Part shown: positions 32,665 through 43,790 of the stretch, one piece after another
Numbering within the stretch: position 1 is the first letter of the stretch
Layout: every line of letters starts with the position of its first letter
NCBI RefSeq assembly: GCF_043641665.1
Contig: NC_092190.1
Span: forward strand, 9,444,048 to 9,508,047
Length of the DNA: 64,000 nt
Direction of reading: 5' to 3'
DNA from: Enoplosus armatus
Taxonomy: Eukaryota > Chordata > Actinopteri > Centrarchiformes > Enoplosidae
Notes under the pieces: model-generated
The model's database searches: none
What the model was told of the DNA's origin: nothing
Seen by the model: the letters and a program-made list of their open reading frames with translations, nothing else
Program-made: the position numbers and the translations under genes

Positions 32665-35434
32665 ATGGCGACTTCCACGGGACAAGATGGAAAGGCTGAT
32701 TGTACCTCGGATGTGGATCTATTACTGCACCCTGAGCTGTTGTCACAGGAGTTTATGCAGATAATCTTAAGTGAGGTGAGTTGATGTTTGAGAGAAACGT
32801 AGAAAGTGTCATTTAATGTGAAGGTAAAGGAATGATACCATAATGTTAGCATGCCGGCTAACCGGCAGCATAACTGTCAGTTTATATTGGCTGTCTCATT
32901 AGCAGTTTTCTTAGCATTAGGCTTCGATTAATGTTTGTCATATCGCGCAATGTGAGTTAACAGGTCTTTCTGTCTGAACCAGAAAAATGTCAGTACCAGA
33001 AACTGTGAGAGTCGGGACCGGCTCACAGAGCTTTACCTCCGGCATGTCATCCCGCTACCGCAGAGGACTTTACCCAACAGCCGCTGGGGCAAGAGGATGG
33101 AGAAGACCCGGGGGAGGCAGACATCGGCTGCTCACCAGTCAGACAGGTAACGCTAACTACACTGGAAGTTTTCAACATGGACATTAGTGTATTTTGATGG
33201 GCGGTTAGCTAGCCCCATTCATACCTCAGCACTCCGTGCGTTACACTGTGATTTGGTCACCAGTGGTGGAAAGTAACTAAGTACATTTACTCAAGTACAA
33301 TTTTGAAGTACTTTATTTTAGTATATCCAAGTTAATGGAAAGTTAAGCTACTTTATACTTCTGCTCCACTGCATTTCAGAGGAAACTATTATGCTTTTTA
33401 CTTCACTACATTTACAGTTGGAGTGGCATTAAACAACGTTCCCCCTAGCGTTTCCAAGTGGTATTACTGTTGGCGCCGCTGTCGCAAAGACAACCGAAGA
33501 GCTTCCCGTTTTCCTCAGAGCCTAGCAACTACCAGCAACACAGGAAACACAACATTTGTTCCCAAATTTAATGTGAAGAAACAATCAACACCAAATAATA
33601 AATAGGAAAGATGCATGTTCACTGAATAGGTTAAGTGAAACTGTCATCATTTTATGTTGAGTAGTAACATTGCTTGAGTATTGCTTCGCGCAAACAAGTA
33701 GCTAGCTAAATAACGTGATAGCAGCCTGGCTAACGTCCAAAGCAAGAAACAACTCCCAACTATAAATCCCGACCTCAGTGCTATGATAAAGGCAGAGTAA
33801 AACATCCGGTAGTAGTAATAAGTAGGCAGGTTTTGTTACTTACCGATCTAGTGGAAAGAATGACAACTGAATGTCGGTTTGTAACCCTCTCAAGTCCCGG
33901 AGCTTTTCTCCGCCCGTCTCGGTTATCACCACTCTCCCTCTTTGCCTTCTTTGCCTCATCCGCCAACGGGTCTGGGTGTTTTTTTGCCGGGTAGAGTTTC
34001 CACAGTCCGCAATTTCCACTATATGGGGGTTGCTGCCATAGCTATCAGGGAAAATATAAGCGATATCCCGTTTTTAAGAACTTTATTGAAACAATTATAA
34101 AACAAGTTTACAACAGCTTATGTAAAATCCATGTATGTATAAAGAGAACGGCAAAAGGATCTTCTTTCTCTTTTGGTTGCAATGGTTGACGCACCATTAT
34201 GCCGTAAATCGAGCCTTCGTTTGCCTGGGAGATCGTACCCGGTGGTTACCGTAGATTCGTGAAACTCTCGCGATATTTGTACAAACAGAAACAAGTCAAC
34301 ATTGACTTATTATTTTAACCCAAACCATGATTTCTTCCTAAACCTAACCAAGTAGTTTTGTTGCCTAAATCTAACCAATCTGCGTGCAAGAGTTTCTTAT
34401 ATTTACTTATGTAATATCCCCCCGGGGATCAATAAAGTATTTCTTATTCTGATGATTTCTGATTCTGATATTTAGGGTTACCATCTAGACAGTGGCAGAC
34501 AGAGTTGCACAGTGAAAACAAGGCTTACAGGGAACCAATATAAACACAGATGTCATTATTCTATAGCCATTACATTGTGCAATCAACATTTAGGCAGGCA
34601 TTCAGACTGTGCGCCTGCTCAAAATCATAGAGCCCTTAATATCAAGGTAAGTCTTATCAATTTGAGTGTAAACTATTGATTGTTGTTGTCATTGTTGCTT
34701 TTTTCCAGTTCCGGTAACAACCACAACAGGAAAAGGCCCCTGATTGTGTTTGATGGCAGTTCCTCTCACTCTGGGCCATTAAAAGTAAAGAAACCAGAGG
34801 GGACCACTGTGTCATCGGGAATCACTGACAGGTTAAAACCTCCTCCTGCTGCAAACCTGTCCAACCCCATCCGCAGGCTGTCCGGATACACATCCTCCTC
34901 TTCCTCATCCATTCATCACAGCACTGACACAGCAAACCTCAAACAACAAGCAAACAGCTCGGTAGGAACTTTATGTCCTGTCACCTCAGTTACGCATTAC
35001 ACGCACATTTACTGTGTGATTCAAGGAAACAAGCAGAATTATCAGTATTGTGTGTAGAAATCATATAAGGTAAATGGTGATTGTGAGATATGCAATATAA
35101 TGAAAAGACGACTACAATCACTGCGTAAATGAAGATGAACAGCGGGAAAAAAAAGAGCTGGAATTGGTCACACTGTAATGATTTACTGTATTTTAACTTC
35201 TTCTTTCAGTCTGTGCAAAACAGAAAACTCACAATGGCAAATTATTATGAATCCATAAATTGAATAAATCATTGATATTGGTATACCAACGGATCAGTAA
35301 CACATTGCAGTACATTATATGTTGCATTGATTTTTTTGTCCAACGTGTTGATATGTCATCTTGTTTCATCTCTTCAGGGTGCAATTAAGTCTCCAGAGGA
35401 GAAGAAAAAGATCCAGCATGTGACATGGCCCTGA
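32665..35434 (+). CDS. c2orf49: Ashwin (C2orf49 homologue), four exons
   Basis: Exons: 32665-32775 (donor GAG|GTGAGT), 32983-33146 (acceptor GAACCAG, donor ACAG|GTAACG), 34709-34961 (acceptor TTTTTTCCAG, donor CTCG|GTAGGA), 35378-35434 (acceptor CATCTCTTCAG, TGA). Phases 0, 2 and 0 join cleanly, giving 194 residues. Ashwin is a small nuclear, basic and serine-rich protein, reported in Xenopus embryonic survival and dorsal development and found with RNA-ligase-associated complexes; its biochemical role is unclear. Recognised blocks: DLLLHPELLSQEF in exon 1; VIPLPQRTLPNSRWGKRMEK in exon 2; KRPLIVFDGSSS, DRLKPPPAANLS and IRRLSGYTSSSSSS in exon 3; and the terminal KKKIQHVTWP in exon 4. It is shorter than human (232), mainly in the region after the serine run. 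Intron 2 carries repeats and an antisense exon-like frame. Confidence 0.93.
33261..33415 (+). mobile_element. Family C element, right-truncated, in ashwin intron 2
   Basis: It starts CAGTGGTGGAAAGTAACTAA then GTACATTTACTCAAGTAC, and continues to CTCCACTGCATTTCAGAGG. The start is the terminal repeat of a common fish short DNA-transposon-like element. The right end (TTCCTCCACCACTG type) is missing. Confidence 0.75.
33844..33966 (-). other. Antisense exon-like frame in ashwin intron 2, probably repeat-derived
   Basis: On the minus strand an open frame (...HPDPLADEAKKAKRES...) ends at a consensus donor, GATCG|GTAAGT, at 33844. The first codon shown is TTG, so initiation would have to be further upstream. 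Upstream on this strand, CTCGCGA at 34266-34272 (within TCTCGCGATA) resembles the TCTCGCGAGA promoter motif. From memory, similar ADEAKKAKRE-type openings recur in fish predicted proteins linked to repeats; this is unverified. It may be the first exon of an inserted element or an antisense transcript. Confidence 0.25.
34411..34470 (+). repeat. LINE (CR1/L2-type) 3' tail in ashwin intron 2
   Basis: TAATATCCCCCCGGGGATCA, ATAAAGTATTTCTTATTCTG and ATGATTTCTGATTCTGAT. This is the 3' terminus of the LINE family represented at 49470-50275, in plus orientation and severely 5'-truncated. Confidence 0.75.
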
Positions 35435-37100
35435 CCTCTGACCCCAGTTCACACACACCTGATGGGAGCTCCTCCCACCAGATGTTGTCGCCCACTACCT
35501 GTGCTCTCCCCATCACAGTTATGCCACTGATTGCATCAAAGGGATGTAAACCCTTTTTTACCTGTGTGTCAAGGCCCCGTCACAGCTCTCGTTCAGTTCT
35601 GAGAGACGACAGGATGAGGTGTTGGTCCAAAGATCTTGCAGTCTTCCTTGTTGCTCTCCACATCCTCAAGTGCCCTTACCGTCATCAACTGTCCTCAAGT
35701 CCCACACATGGAGACCTTTTAAGAGGACAAAACAAGCAGCACGACTTTTGTTTTCTGAAATGCCATTTATGAAAATTATGGTTGTTGATATTCTGTTTCT
35801 GTGCAGTTGGTTTTGGTAAGAGAGCCTCCAGTACTGGTTTGCAAGGGTGAAAGGGTGAGTTTCTTGAGTTTCTTCCATGACTTGAATGGACAGATTGATT
35901 TTGAAATAAATGCTATAGACTCTCATAGTGTGTGATTGTGACTGTCTGTCTGACTGAAATGATGGGCATATTTAAGAGGCATTGTGAACACATGAGGCAG
36001 TGCTAAAAGATATTCAGTTTTTCTCATGTAGCTTTTTTTTAAAAACAAAATACAGATTATGCTTTATACATAGCATTATAGAAGGTGTGTGTGTGTGTTT
36101 ACATGAAATTTTGAATCAGTAGTAGGTGTCATTTTTGTTCCCAGTGAACTCGATTCCTCTGACGTTTGGCTTTATTCAAACCTCAGTGCTGTTTCACAAG
36201 TTGTTCAGGGTTTTTAGATATTTGTGTAGTGTTGTATTGTACCTGTTGCACATAACATGGAGATGAAATGAGTTTCTTATACAGCTGGATCATAATCCAC
36301 TACTAAATAGCCATTTGGGCACAGAGGAAGCGGATAACTTGCATTCACGCGTTTGAATATCACCTTTTAATAATTCAGACAAAAGAGGAATGTGGACTAA
36401 ACCAAGAATATTGTCTTTTTGAAGTATATTTATTTGGAATTGTGGATAAATTGACTTTGCACTTACTGTGTTTGAAATGGATGTAGACAGAGTGCATCAA
36501 AAACACACAGGAACAAGATTCACTAAGAATTTTGAATCCATTGTCAAATCCAGTGTCATGTTTGTACCAATTGTTTTTTGAATAAATTGTCTCAATACAA
36601 TGAATTGCTTTTTGTTGATTTTAATTACAGTTGAAAAGTTAGCAGCTTGCTGATGTAACACTTAATGTCCTTAAACTAACGTGGTAAAAAATGATAAAGG
36701 AAATCTACATTTCTATTAAGAGGTCTTAGACTCACCAATCTGCAGTAACTTTCATATTAAATCTGTGTGCATTTTCTGCTCAAAAGTTGCCAATAGAACA
36801 ATTTAGACCCCTTTGGTTTTATTTGTGTGAACAATCCTGAAATTCATGTAATTTCATGCACAGCTACAGTTAGCAATTATAAGAGTAAAGACACCATTTT
36901 GATAATATTTAATTGGTGATAGCAGAACTCATTCACAAAACCTCTACTAATTACAGCATCAAGCTAGTCCATGCACAAAGCAGTAATTGTTATTACACTT
37001 CAAAGTGGATAGTCTACATAAATATTGTAGACTTATTTCAAAATGCTTCATACAGTGTCTTATCTGCAAACATGTTCATAAGCAAAGGTCTTTACATTCA
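35435..37100. other. ashwin 3' UTR and gap to the convergent fhl2 3' end
   Basis: The ashwin 3' UTR likely ends after AATAAA at 36581-36586, with an earlier signal near 35905. About 500 bases separate it from the fhl2 3' end. Open frames in this interval (for example 35425-35772) begin within the ashwin 3' UTR and have no family features. Confidence 0.45.
36581..36586 (+). terminator. c2orf49: ashwin candidate poly(A) signal
   Basis: AATAAA in TTTTTTGAATAAATTGTC, about 1.15 kb after the stop; an alternative AAATAAATG lies near 35905. Confidence 0.4.
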
Positions 37101-37116
37101 TGCCAACAGTTATTTA

Positions 37117-37137
37117 TTTATTTATTTTATTAGTAAT
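37117..37137 (-). terminator. fhl2: fhl2 candidate poly(A) signals
   Basis: TTATTTATTTATTTATTTTA on the plus strand gives several overlapping AATAAA signals on the minus strand, roughly 240 bases past the fhl2 stop codon. Confidence 0.4.
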
Positions 37138-37374
37138 GACTTTTTTTTCAAAGAGTGAACATTTAACTTAAATAAACCTTCTACATTCAAATAACACTGT
37201 TAGTAGTTTGCATTTCATGGCAGAAAACAATGTACATTCATAGTAATGCAATGTAGTAAAGATGCTATGGATCCTATGCTCTGTGTTCTGATAGTATTCA
37301 TTGTATCTCTAATGTCATTCCTCTGTCATAACAAGGTCATCCAATCAGACGCATCCGTCATCCCTCAGACCGAA

Positions 37375-39442
37375 TTAGATGTCCTTGCCGCACTCTGGGC
37401 ACAGGATATCATCGCGTTCAGTGAGGAAGCCACGGCCGACCAGGGACACGGAGCACTTCTTACAGTTGAAGCAGTCGTTGTGCCACTGGCGCTCCTCAAA
37501 GGAAATGTACTTGCTGCCTCCGAGGCCTGAAAGTAAAGAACAAGTCCACGTTAAAACAACTGAGAAACATTTTCTAAACAATCCTTTTCAGAACCAGGGA
37601 GACCATTAAATTGATCAATTGTGATTACCGCTAATGGGGGTGGTGCAGGAGGCACACTTCTTCGCATAAAGGTTGCAGAAGCAGTTGAGACAATAAGCAA
37701 AGTCATCTCTAGAGGTAAACCTCTGGCCAGACAGCTGCTGCTTGCAGCTAGTGCACAGGAAGCAGTCCTTGTGCCAGGGCTGGTCATGGTAGGTCACCCC
37801 GCCGGTGGTGATGGGCTGATGAGAGGGAACAAGAGAGACATGTACAGGTGTATCATAGTTCCTTACTCAATTATTCCAAGGAGAATAATTGAGTACTACT
37901 TTGAAAATCAGCTACGCTTGAGAGCTTATGATGTGTACAATTGGGTGTCCTACCTTCTTGCAGTGCACACACTGCATGGCAAACTGCTTCTCATAGCAGG
38001 GCACACAGAAGTTATGGGCATCCTTAGGGATAAAGCTCTTGGTGCCAATGGGCTGTTGGCATCTCTGGCAGGTGAAACAGGTCTCGTGCCAGCTGTTCCC
38101 CTTGTGCTCCATCTTCCTGGAGCCTTCAGAGAAACACATAAAGTAAAGGAATGGCACACTTTGAGCAATCAGTCCAATTTATGGAAAAACTTAAACTACT
38201 ACGTTGTTCCGAAATTGATAGGTAAGAGGAAGGGGCTTTGTTATCAACCCCCTAAAAACAGTTAAAATGTCTTTTAAGGATGAAGGCTTTATGGACAGAC
38301 GGGAGACTGTGTATTTACATGGCGCTCCGACAGACACATGTCCTGACTGACTGACTTGACATCTAACCTAACATAATTACGCTGATTCATGGGTTTCTAT
38401 AATGTTGTAGACACATTTGGCAGCATGATTTAACTATGTGTAAACCCTTCACAGATGCACTATTCTGACACTTTGTGTGGATCTACTTAGACTTTAGCTG
38501 ATTCAATTCAATTCAATTCAATTCAAAGGGGCTTTATTGGCACAGGAAACAGACTTCTACGAGAAGTCATTAAACTCTTTGAAATCGGAAATTACACAGT
38601 TGAACTGTGTTAAAGTAAATGTTCTTTATATGATTGGATGTTTTACACTGTATGAGGAAGATTCTGTCTTTTATCTTTGATTCTATCTCAATTACATTAC
38701 TTCACATACAAAAGCACACTTGCTGCAGGCTGGTTAGTGGACTAACACTGAACTACACAAAATGTTGCAGTTTGAAACTCATTGTAGTATTTGTTTTATT
38801 TCAACTCACAGTTATTGCAATGTTTTGACATTTTTACCTATGGTTGTATTAACATATGTGATATTAACAGTCTCGCTTGGGGTTTTCACTCACAAGGACC
38901 AACAATTCAATTGAGTGACAAGAGAGTCGTTTTTTTCATACCAGAAATTTGATTTTGCTATCTGTTGTGTTGGTAAATACGTTGCTCTCTTTGTGGCTTT
39001 CGTCCTACCTGGCATGATGGTTTTCTTGCACTCATGGCACTTGGAGGAATACTCATTGGAGTAGCACTCAGTGCAGAGGAGCTGCTCATCCTTGGTGGAG
39101 AAGGGCTTGTCCACCAGCGAGCGCTTGCACTGGAAGCACATGAAACAGTCCTCATGCCAGTGACGGTCCTTGTATGACAAATCCTAGAAGAACAGACGGA
39201 CAGTTAGCGCTCGGCCATGATACTTGTGTTCAAGACAGAGCATGTTGGGGCTCATATGTACGACATATTTTGTGACATGTCTTTACCCTGGTGTTGCAGC
39301 CAATGGGCTTCTTGCACTCCTCACAGGTGTTGGAGTACAGGCTCTCATAACACTTCACACAGTAGGGATTCTCCTCTCTCAGAACATACTTCTTCCCAAA
39401 CAGGGACTCCTTGCAGTAGTGGCAGTCGTAGCGCTCGGTCAT
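37375..39442 (-). CDS. fhl2: Four and a half LIM domains protein 2 (FHL2)
   Basis: Five coding exons on the minus strand: 39442-39287 (ATG at 39442-39440), 39183-39009, 38123-37954, 37815-37629 and 37526-37375 (TAA). All have GT-AG boundaries, and the lengths 156+175+170+187+152 give exactly 279 residues, the same as human FHL2. It is a zinc-binding scaffold and transcription cofactor at Z-discs, focal adhesions and in the nucleus. By colinearity: half LIM at about 7-31 (CHYC...CVKC), then LIM1 40-92, LIM2 101-153, LIM3 162-212 and LIM4 221-275, with all C/H zinc ligand pairs visible (CEEC, WHEDCF, CHEC, WHETCF, WHKDCF, WHNDCF, CPEC). Signatures: MTERYDCHYC, QQPIGTKSFIPKD, LVGRGFLTERDDILCPECGK. 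It is convergent to ashwin, as in human. The a/b paralogue cannot be assigned. Confidence 0.96.
38502..38550 (-). repeat. Retroposon 3' tail with TTGAA repeats, in fhl2 intron 2
   Basis: ATTCAATTCAATTCAATTCA followed by AAGGGGCTTTATTGGCAC. In reverse this is GCCAATAAAGCCCCTTTGAA plus a (TTGAA)n tail. It is the same terminus as at 43011-43080. Confidence 0.7.
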
Positions 39443-39462
39443 TTTGACCCAGGGTCACTCAC
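39443..39462 (-). other. fhl2: fhl2 5' UTR part of the first coding exon
   Basis: The minus strand reads CTCTCTCTCTCAG|GTGAGTGACC before the ATG. The polypyrimidine tract identifies an acceptor whose exon starts at 39462, leaving 20 untranslated bases. The sequence CAG|GTGAGT also resembles a donor, but no other acceptor lies between it and the ATG. Confidence 0.6.
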
Positions 39463-42157
39463 CTGAGAGAGAGAGGGGGGAAGACAAAGAGACACAGGAA
39501 GTGAGAGGAGAGAAAGTATTCTGTCACAAGTATGTGACTTTATGCTCACAGCAGTTGGAAGCTGAGGTATACTACTGCATCTGTCATCTGCATCCTATCA
39601 CCTAAATAACATAGCTTTGTAGACAGTTTTGTCTTTTTGCTACTTGGTTCAAACACACCTTTGCAGCGACACTGACAGAGCAGCTTCTCAGAGGTCATAA
39701 ACTCCACGCGGTGAACATTTTCTGGGACACATTCAGTATCAAGATCCTTCACATTACAGGGTTTTTCCGTGTTGCATTTCTCCCCTTTCATCTCTCTCTC
39801 CCATCTCTCAGCAGTCCTTCATTTTGTTCTCTGTGACAGACGGGGAGGATATAAATAACTCCTATCAGTCCTGCTTAGAGACAGTCAACTTTTGCCCTGT
39901 TGCATACCAACGCTCACCACGCCACTGTACACTGACTCATCCATCACCTCACGTCCAGCTGTCAGCACTGGATCACAGTATCCCTTGTCATCCTGCGTGT
40001 GTGTACGTGAGTGAGTGTGTGTGTCTGTGTTTAAGTGGGTTTGAATGGCACTCGTAATAATGGCTACTCACAATCTGCAGCTGTTTGTGGTCCGCCTGTT
40101 AAGCCCTCTGGTTATCCCACCTGTGCCTAAATACTCTTACTCTCTGCTGAGGATAGTGTAGGCGATATATGTGAGTGTGTGTATATGTGCGTCTTTGTGA
40201 GTGATATTAAGAAAATATTAGAAAAACAGAGGGAGTAAAGGTGTAGTTGTCCAGTGTCCTGGTACATACGGCGTTTACAGGCTTTTTGTTTGTCGCTCAC
40301 ACACATACTCGACCATTCACGTGACTACATGTCCATTGATTCCACAGCGAAGCTTTGACCTTATAAGGAGGTTAGAAAAAAAGCTGGAAAACTCTTAAAT
40401 TAAATTCCCCTTATACATTCCCTCTTGACCACTGTTTCATTCTTTTCCGCTTTTCTTAATTTCTTACGTTTCTGTTTTTAATTGAGCTGCTCTCCTCTGT
40501 TGTTTTTCCCTTTATCCTGCTGTTTTGACGTGCTTGGACTGCCAGAACTTCTTTCCCTTGATCTATTTCTGATCACTGCATATTCCCACCTCAGAGGTCT
40601 CACATGAGATCTGTCAGTGATTTGTGATGTTCCCGACATTCAAGAGGTTAGTATCTTTTATCTGGCTGAAGGTGAGATGTTTAATCTGCCTGTCCCTTCT
40701 GCTCTGGGTTATTCTCAACCCCTCCCACATTCCCTTATTGTCTGTAGCTCCCACCATGACTCACCTAGCTTATATAAGGGTTTATCTGACTCCTAAAAAT
40801 AAAAAAAGGATAATCTCAACTGCCACAAATAAAACCTTCGGCTATTCAGACATGTCATGCAGCTGTTTCCCGGCTTCTGGGGTCTCTTTGATGTTTCCCA
40901 TCTGGGAGTCTCTCAGTGCAAATCGTTTGATGCCAAACTGAGCTACGGGCAGTTGTTTGACCACTGTGCAGCCTGGTCTATCCCTAGAAAGTTCCACTGT
41001 GTTACAGACAATCAACTCTCTCTAGACTCACTGTGCACGTCTAGAAAGAAAATTGGGTTGTTTTGTTTAAATTTACAGTTATTTTCCAGTGTTTGAAAGG
41101 GAGTTTAGTTTTTCCTACAATCTAAAGGTCTTTATTCATATATCCAGATGTTTTAAAGGTGCATAAGACTGTCTTTAAAATGTTATCCAACCATCTAAAG
41201 AAATCCAAACAATAAACCAGTTCTTTCTCTGACAGTGAGACCTCTAAACAGCTTGCTTACATAAATATTCTACTCTTCCAAAGCAACAGTTCTGGAGGAA
41301 TTCCCGGTCAATTAAATAAGTACGAACAACAGCCACTAATAATAGCATTGTAAGTGGATAATGGAATGAAATGTTAAATCGAATTAAGCTCTAAATTGAA
41401 AATGTTCCTATTGAATCCTGAATTACAGTTCACACTCAAAGTAACTGCAATCAAGTTCAACCTGAACCCTTTCATCAACTGTAAAATTACAAGCTACTGT
41501 ATATATACAGTACGTATTCCTCTAGAGGTCTTTTCAGGAACCTCTCAGGTCCCTTAGTTATTATATTGTATTAGCAGGTACATTTTTGTGCACTTTGAAA
41601 ATGTGACTACACGATTTTATACTGAATTGCATCACATCAAAATGCTATGAAATGCGTCAAATTCTGTAAAGCCACAAAAAAGCAGAAGAACAGACCAGTT
41701 TGCCGAAATGGAAGACACTACTGTGTAATAGCAAGAAAGAAACTGACACCTTCATCAACACAGTCTTTCTGAAGGGAAGTGTGAGCTTGATGAGAAGGGA
41801 AAGAAAAAAAGGGTGGAAATGAGCTCAGGGGTCAACAGGGGTTGTGCATTTTTTTGGGACAAAAATAGATGATAAAAGGATTTAATAAAAGAGGACGTCC
41901 GGCTGTCTCTGAGACAGACAGGAGGACAGAAGGTGGGGAGATAGAATAGGTGGTTAAATAGTGAAGGTGCTGTACAGGTTGAAAGAGGGAGAACATGAGC
42001 AGGTGGGTGGGGAGGCAGATAGGTGGATGCCAGAGCACAGTGAGCAGCTGGAGAATGGAAGACGCGGTGGATGAAGACCAGTGAAAGGATGAATGGGTGG
42101 AAAGATGGGCGAGTGAATGGATGGATAGTGGAGCAGTTGAACAGAGCTGGGTCTTAC
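39463..42157 (-). other. fhl2: fhl2 intron 1
   Basis: Inferred intron between the 5' UTR exon and the first coding exon. Mostly AT-rich unique sequence without coding exons. It contains a GT-rich patch near 40015-40030 and a cysteine-rich minus-strand frame (39546-39791) that does not splice in frame to fhl2. Confidence 0.5.
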
Positions 42158-42315
42158 CTTCCTGTCTGAGGAGTGTGTGCCTGTGCGGAGTCTAGGGCAG
42201 ACTGAGAGAGGAGGATCTGGGTGAGCTGTAGTTACTCCTGATTGCATTACTCCACCCATCAGGGGCTAATTGAAAATGGGGGAGGGGCAACTGGAGGAGG
42301 GGGGTAGCAAGAGGG
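42158..42315 (-). other. fhl2: fhl2 5' UTR exon 1
   Basis: The minus strand reads TCAGACAGGAAG|GTAAGACC, a near-perfect donor with the last exon base at 42158. Upstream the sequence is GC-richer and leads back to a TATA-like element, so the cap site should be near 42310. It is non-coding; the ATG is in the next exon. Confidence 0.6.
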
Positions 42316-42339
42316 CAGCCAATCTTTTTTGAGATGATC

Positions 42340-42427
42340 TATAAATACAGCGGCGCTTCACAGAGATAACCCCAAGGCCCCCTTTCACTTGCTCATTCAG
42401 CCGAGACCACCGTGTGGCCTTTTAAGG
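42340..42427 (-). promoter_or_regulatory. fhl2: fhl2 promoter: TATA-like box and SRF CArG box
   Basis: On the minus strand TATTTATA (42347-42340) lies at the expected distance before the 5' UTR exon. About 70 bases further upstream is CCTTTTAAGG (42418-42427), a perfect CC(A/T)6GG CArG box, the binding site of serum response factor; a GATA-type AGATAAC is at 42364-42370. FHL2 is a known SRF target in mammals, so a promoter-proximal CArG box fits. The motifs are seen; use is inferred. Confidence 0.6.
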
Positions 42428-43010
42428 TCACTCAGTTGTTCACTCTCTCACACACTCACTTAAATCTTACTTCATATTTGTAATATTTTTGTTTTTTTCC
42501 ACAGCAGCTTTATCATATCCTGCTTCCTGGAGAGGAGAAATGATTCTTCTCAACTGTTGTTTTCTTTACATCAGAGATATCTGTGGTCATCATTATCATA
42601 ATCATGATCATTATCATAATATTGCACACACACACACGCACACTGTTACATAATGCCACAATATTCCTATGGCCTTTGATACATGATGGAAAGGATGCTA
42701 AGCGTCAAATGGGAAAGACTGTTGTCCTGTGAGATTTGTCCCTACTCATATGTCTCATCTGTCTCTACCTCCCTATATTTCTCCTCACAGGGGAATATGC
42801 ATTTAATCCCCAACCTCCTACGTGTTGGGTACAGTGTCCAGGCCTGGTAATGACAGACACCCACATGGTTTCTAAGAAAATAGTGGCACTATTTTCTGCA
42901 ACCCCACACTCTCTTGTTCACGCTGCTACATGCCCTCCATCAGCCTGTGCTCTTCCCAACTCTTTCTTTCCTTATCCCAAGTCTCTCTCTTTCTCCCTCT
43001 CTCTGTCTGT

Positions 43011-43080
43011 CAATTCCATTCAATTCAATTCAAATTCAAAGAGGCTTTATTGGCATGGGTAAAAGATGTTTACAAAGCAA
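43011..43080 (-). repeat. Retroposon 3' tail with TTGAA repeats
   Basis: CAATTCCATTCAATTCAATT, CAAATTCAAAGAGGCTTTAT and TGGCATGGGTAAAAGATG. Minus-strand 3' end of the same family as at 38502-38550. Confidence 0.7.
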
Positions 43081-43319
43081 GTGTGTGTGTGCCAAAGCAA
43101 GCGTCTCGCTCTCTCTCTCTGAAGCCGGTTTTCCTGACCCGGTGGTCCCTGGACACTCTCCAGTGAGAAAATGCGTCACTAGATTCAAGTGCTCTATTTT
43201 TAGACTGCTATAAACAGGTTGGTGCTCCACAAAGCGTTTTATCAGTTTGTGTGTGTGCTGTGTCTATGTGTATGCATGTATTTATGTTTATATGTGTTGT
43301 ATTGTGTGTAAAAAGAGTT

Positions 43320-43790
43320 CTTTTTCGCCACGCTAGCAGCATGGCGACCGGTTGATCCACCACTTTGGACCAGACTGAAATATTTCATTAGAGTCCTATT
43401 GGTGATCCCCTGACTGGTTCACATTTGTGGTTTTGAGTGAAATATCTCTACAATTATTGAATGGATTAACATATCATTTTTTTTATCTAGCGCCAACATC
43501 AGGTCAAAATTTTGATTTGTCCAATACTTATGTTTATGACTAAATACCTGCAAAACTAACAATATTCCCATCAGCCTCAGCTTCACTCTTTGGTAAGTGC
43601 TAATACGCACCTGTTAGCATGATAACACGCTAAAGTAAGATGGTATACCTGCTAAATGTCATCAGCATGTTAACATTGCCACTGTGAACATGTTAGTATG
43701 TTGCATTTAGCACAAAGCACTATTGTATTGAAGTACAGCCTCACAGAGCTGCTAGCATGGCTGTAAACACTTAGTGTTGTTTAATAAGCC
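43320..43790 (+). repeat. Dispersed repeat family A, long copy
   Basis: Ordered blocks CACTTTGGACCAGACTGAAA, TGGTGATCCCCTGACTGG, TCTAGCGCCAACATCAGGTC, CCCATCAGCCTCAGCTTCAC, GTCATCAGCATGTTAACATT and CTCACAGAGCTGCTAGCATG. The second long copy is at 56275-56795. No coding capacity. Confidence 0.75.

Noticed and set aside
34680..35057. 125-codon frame taken as a complete gene
   Set aside because: Only 34709-34961 is real coding sequence (ashwin exon 3). The rest is intron read-through past the GTAGGA donor.
37621..38265. 214-codon plus-strand frame
   Set aside because: It lies antisense across fhl2 exons 3 and 4 and the intron between them. It is a shadow created by the LIM-domain codon pattern.
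39546..39791. Cysteine-rich minus-strand frame upstream of fhl2, possible alternative first coding exon
   Set aside because: It has a donor-like AAAG|GTGTGT, but joining it to the fhl2 exon at 39462 gives an immediate in-frame stop (GGT GAG TGA). No family recognised.
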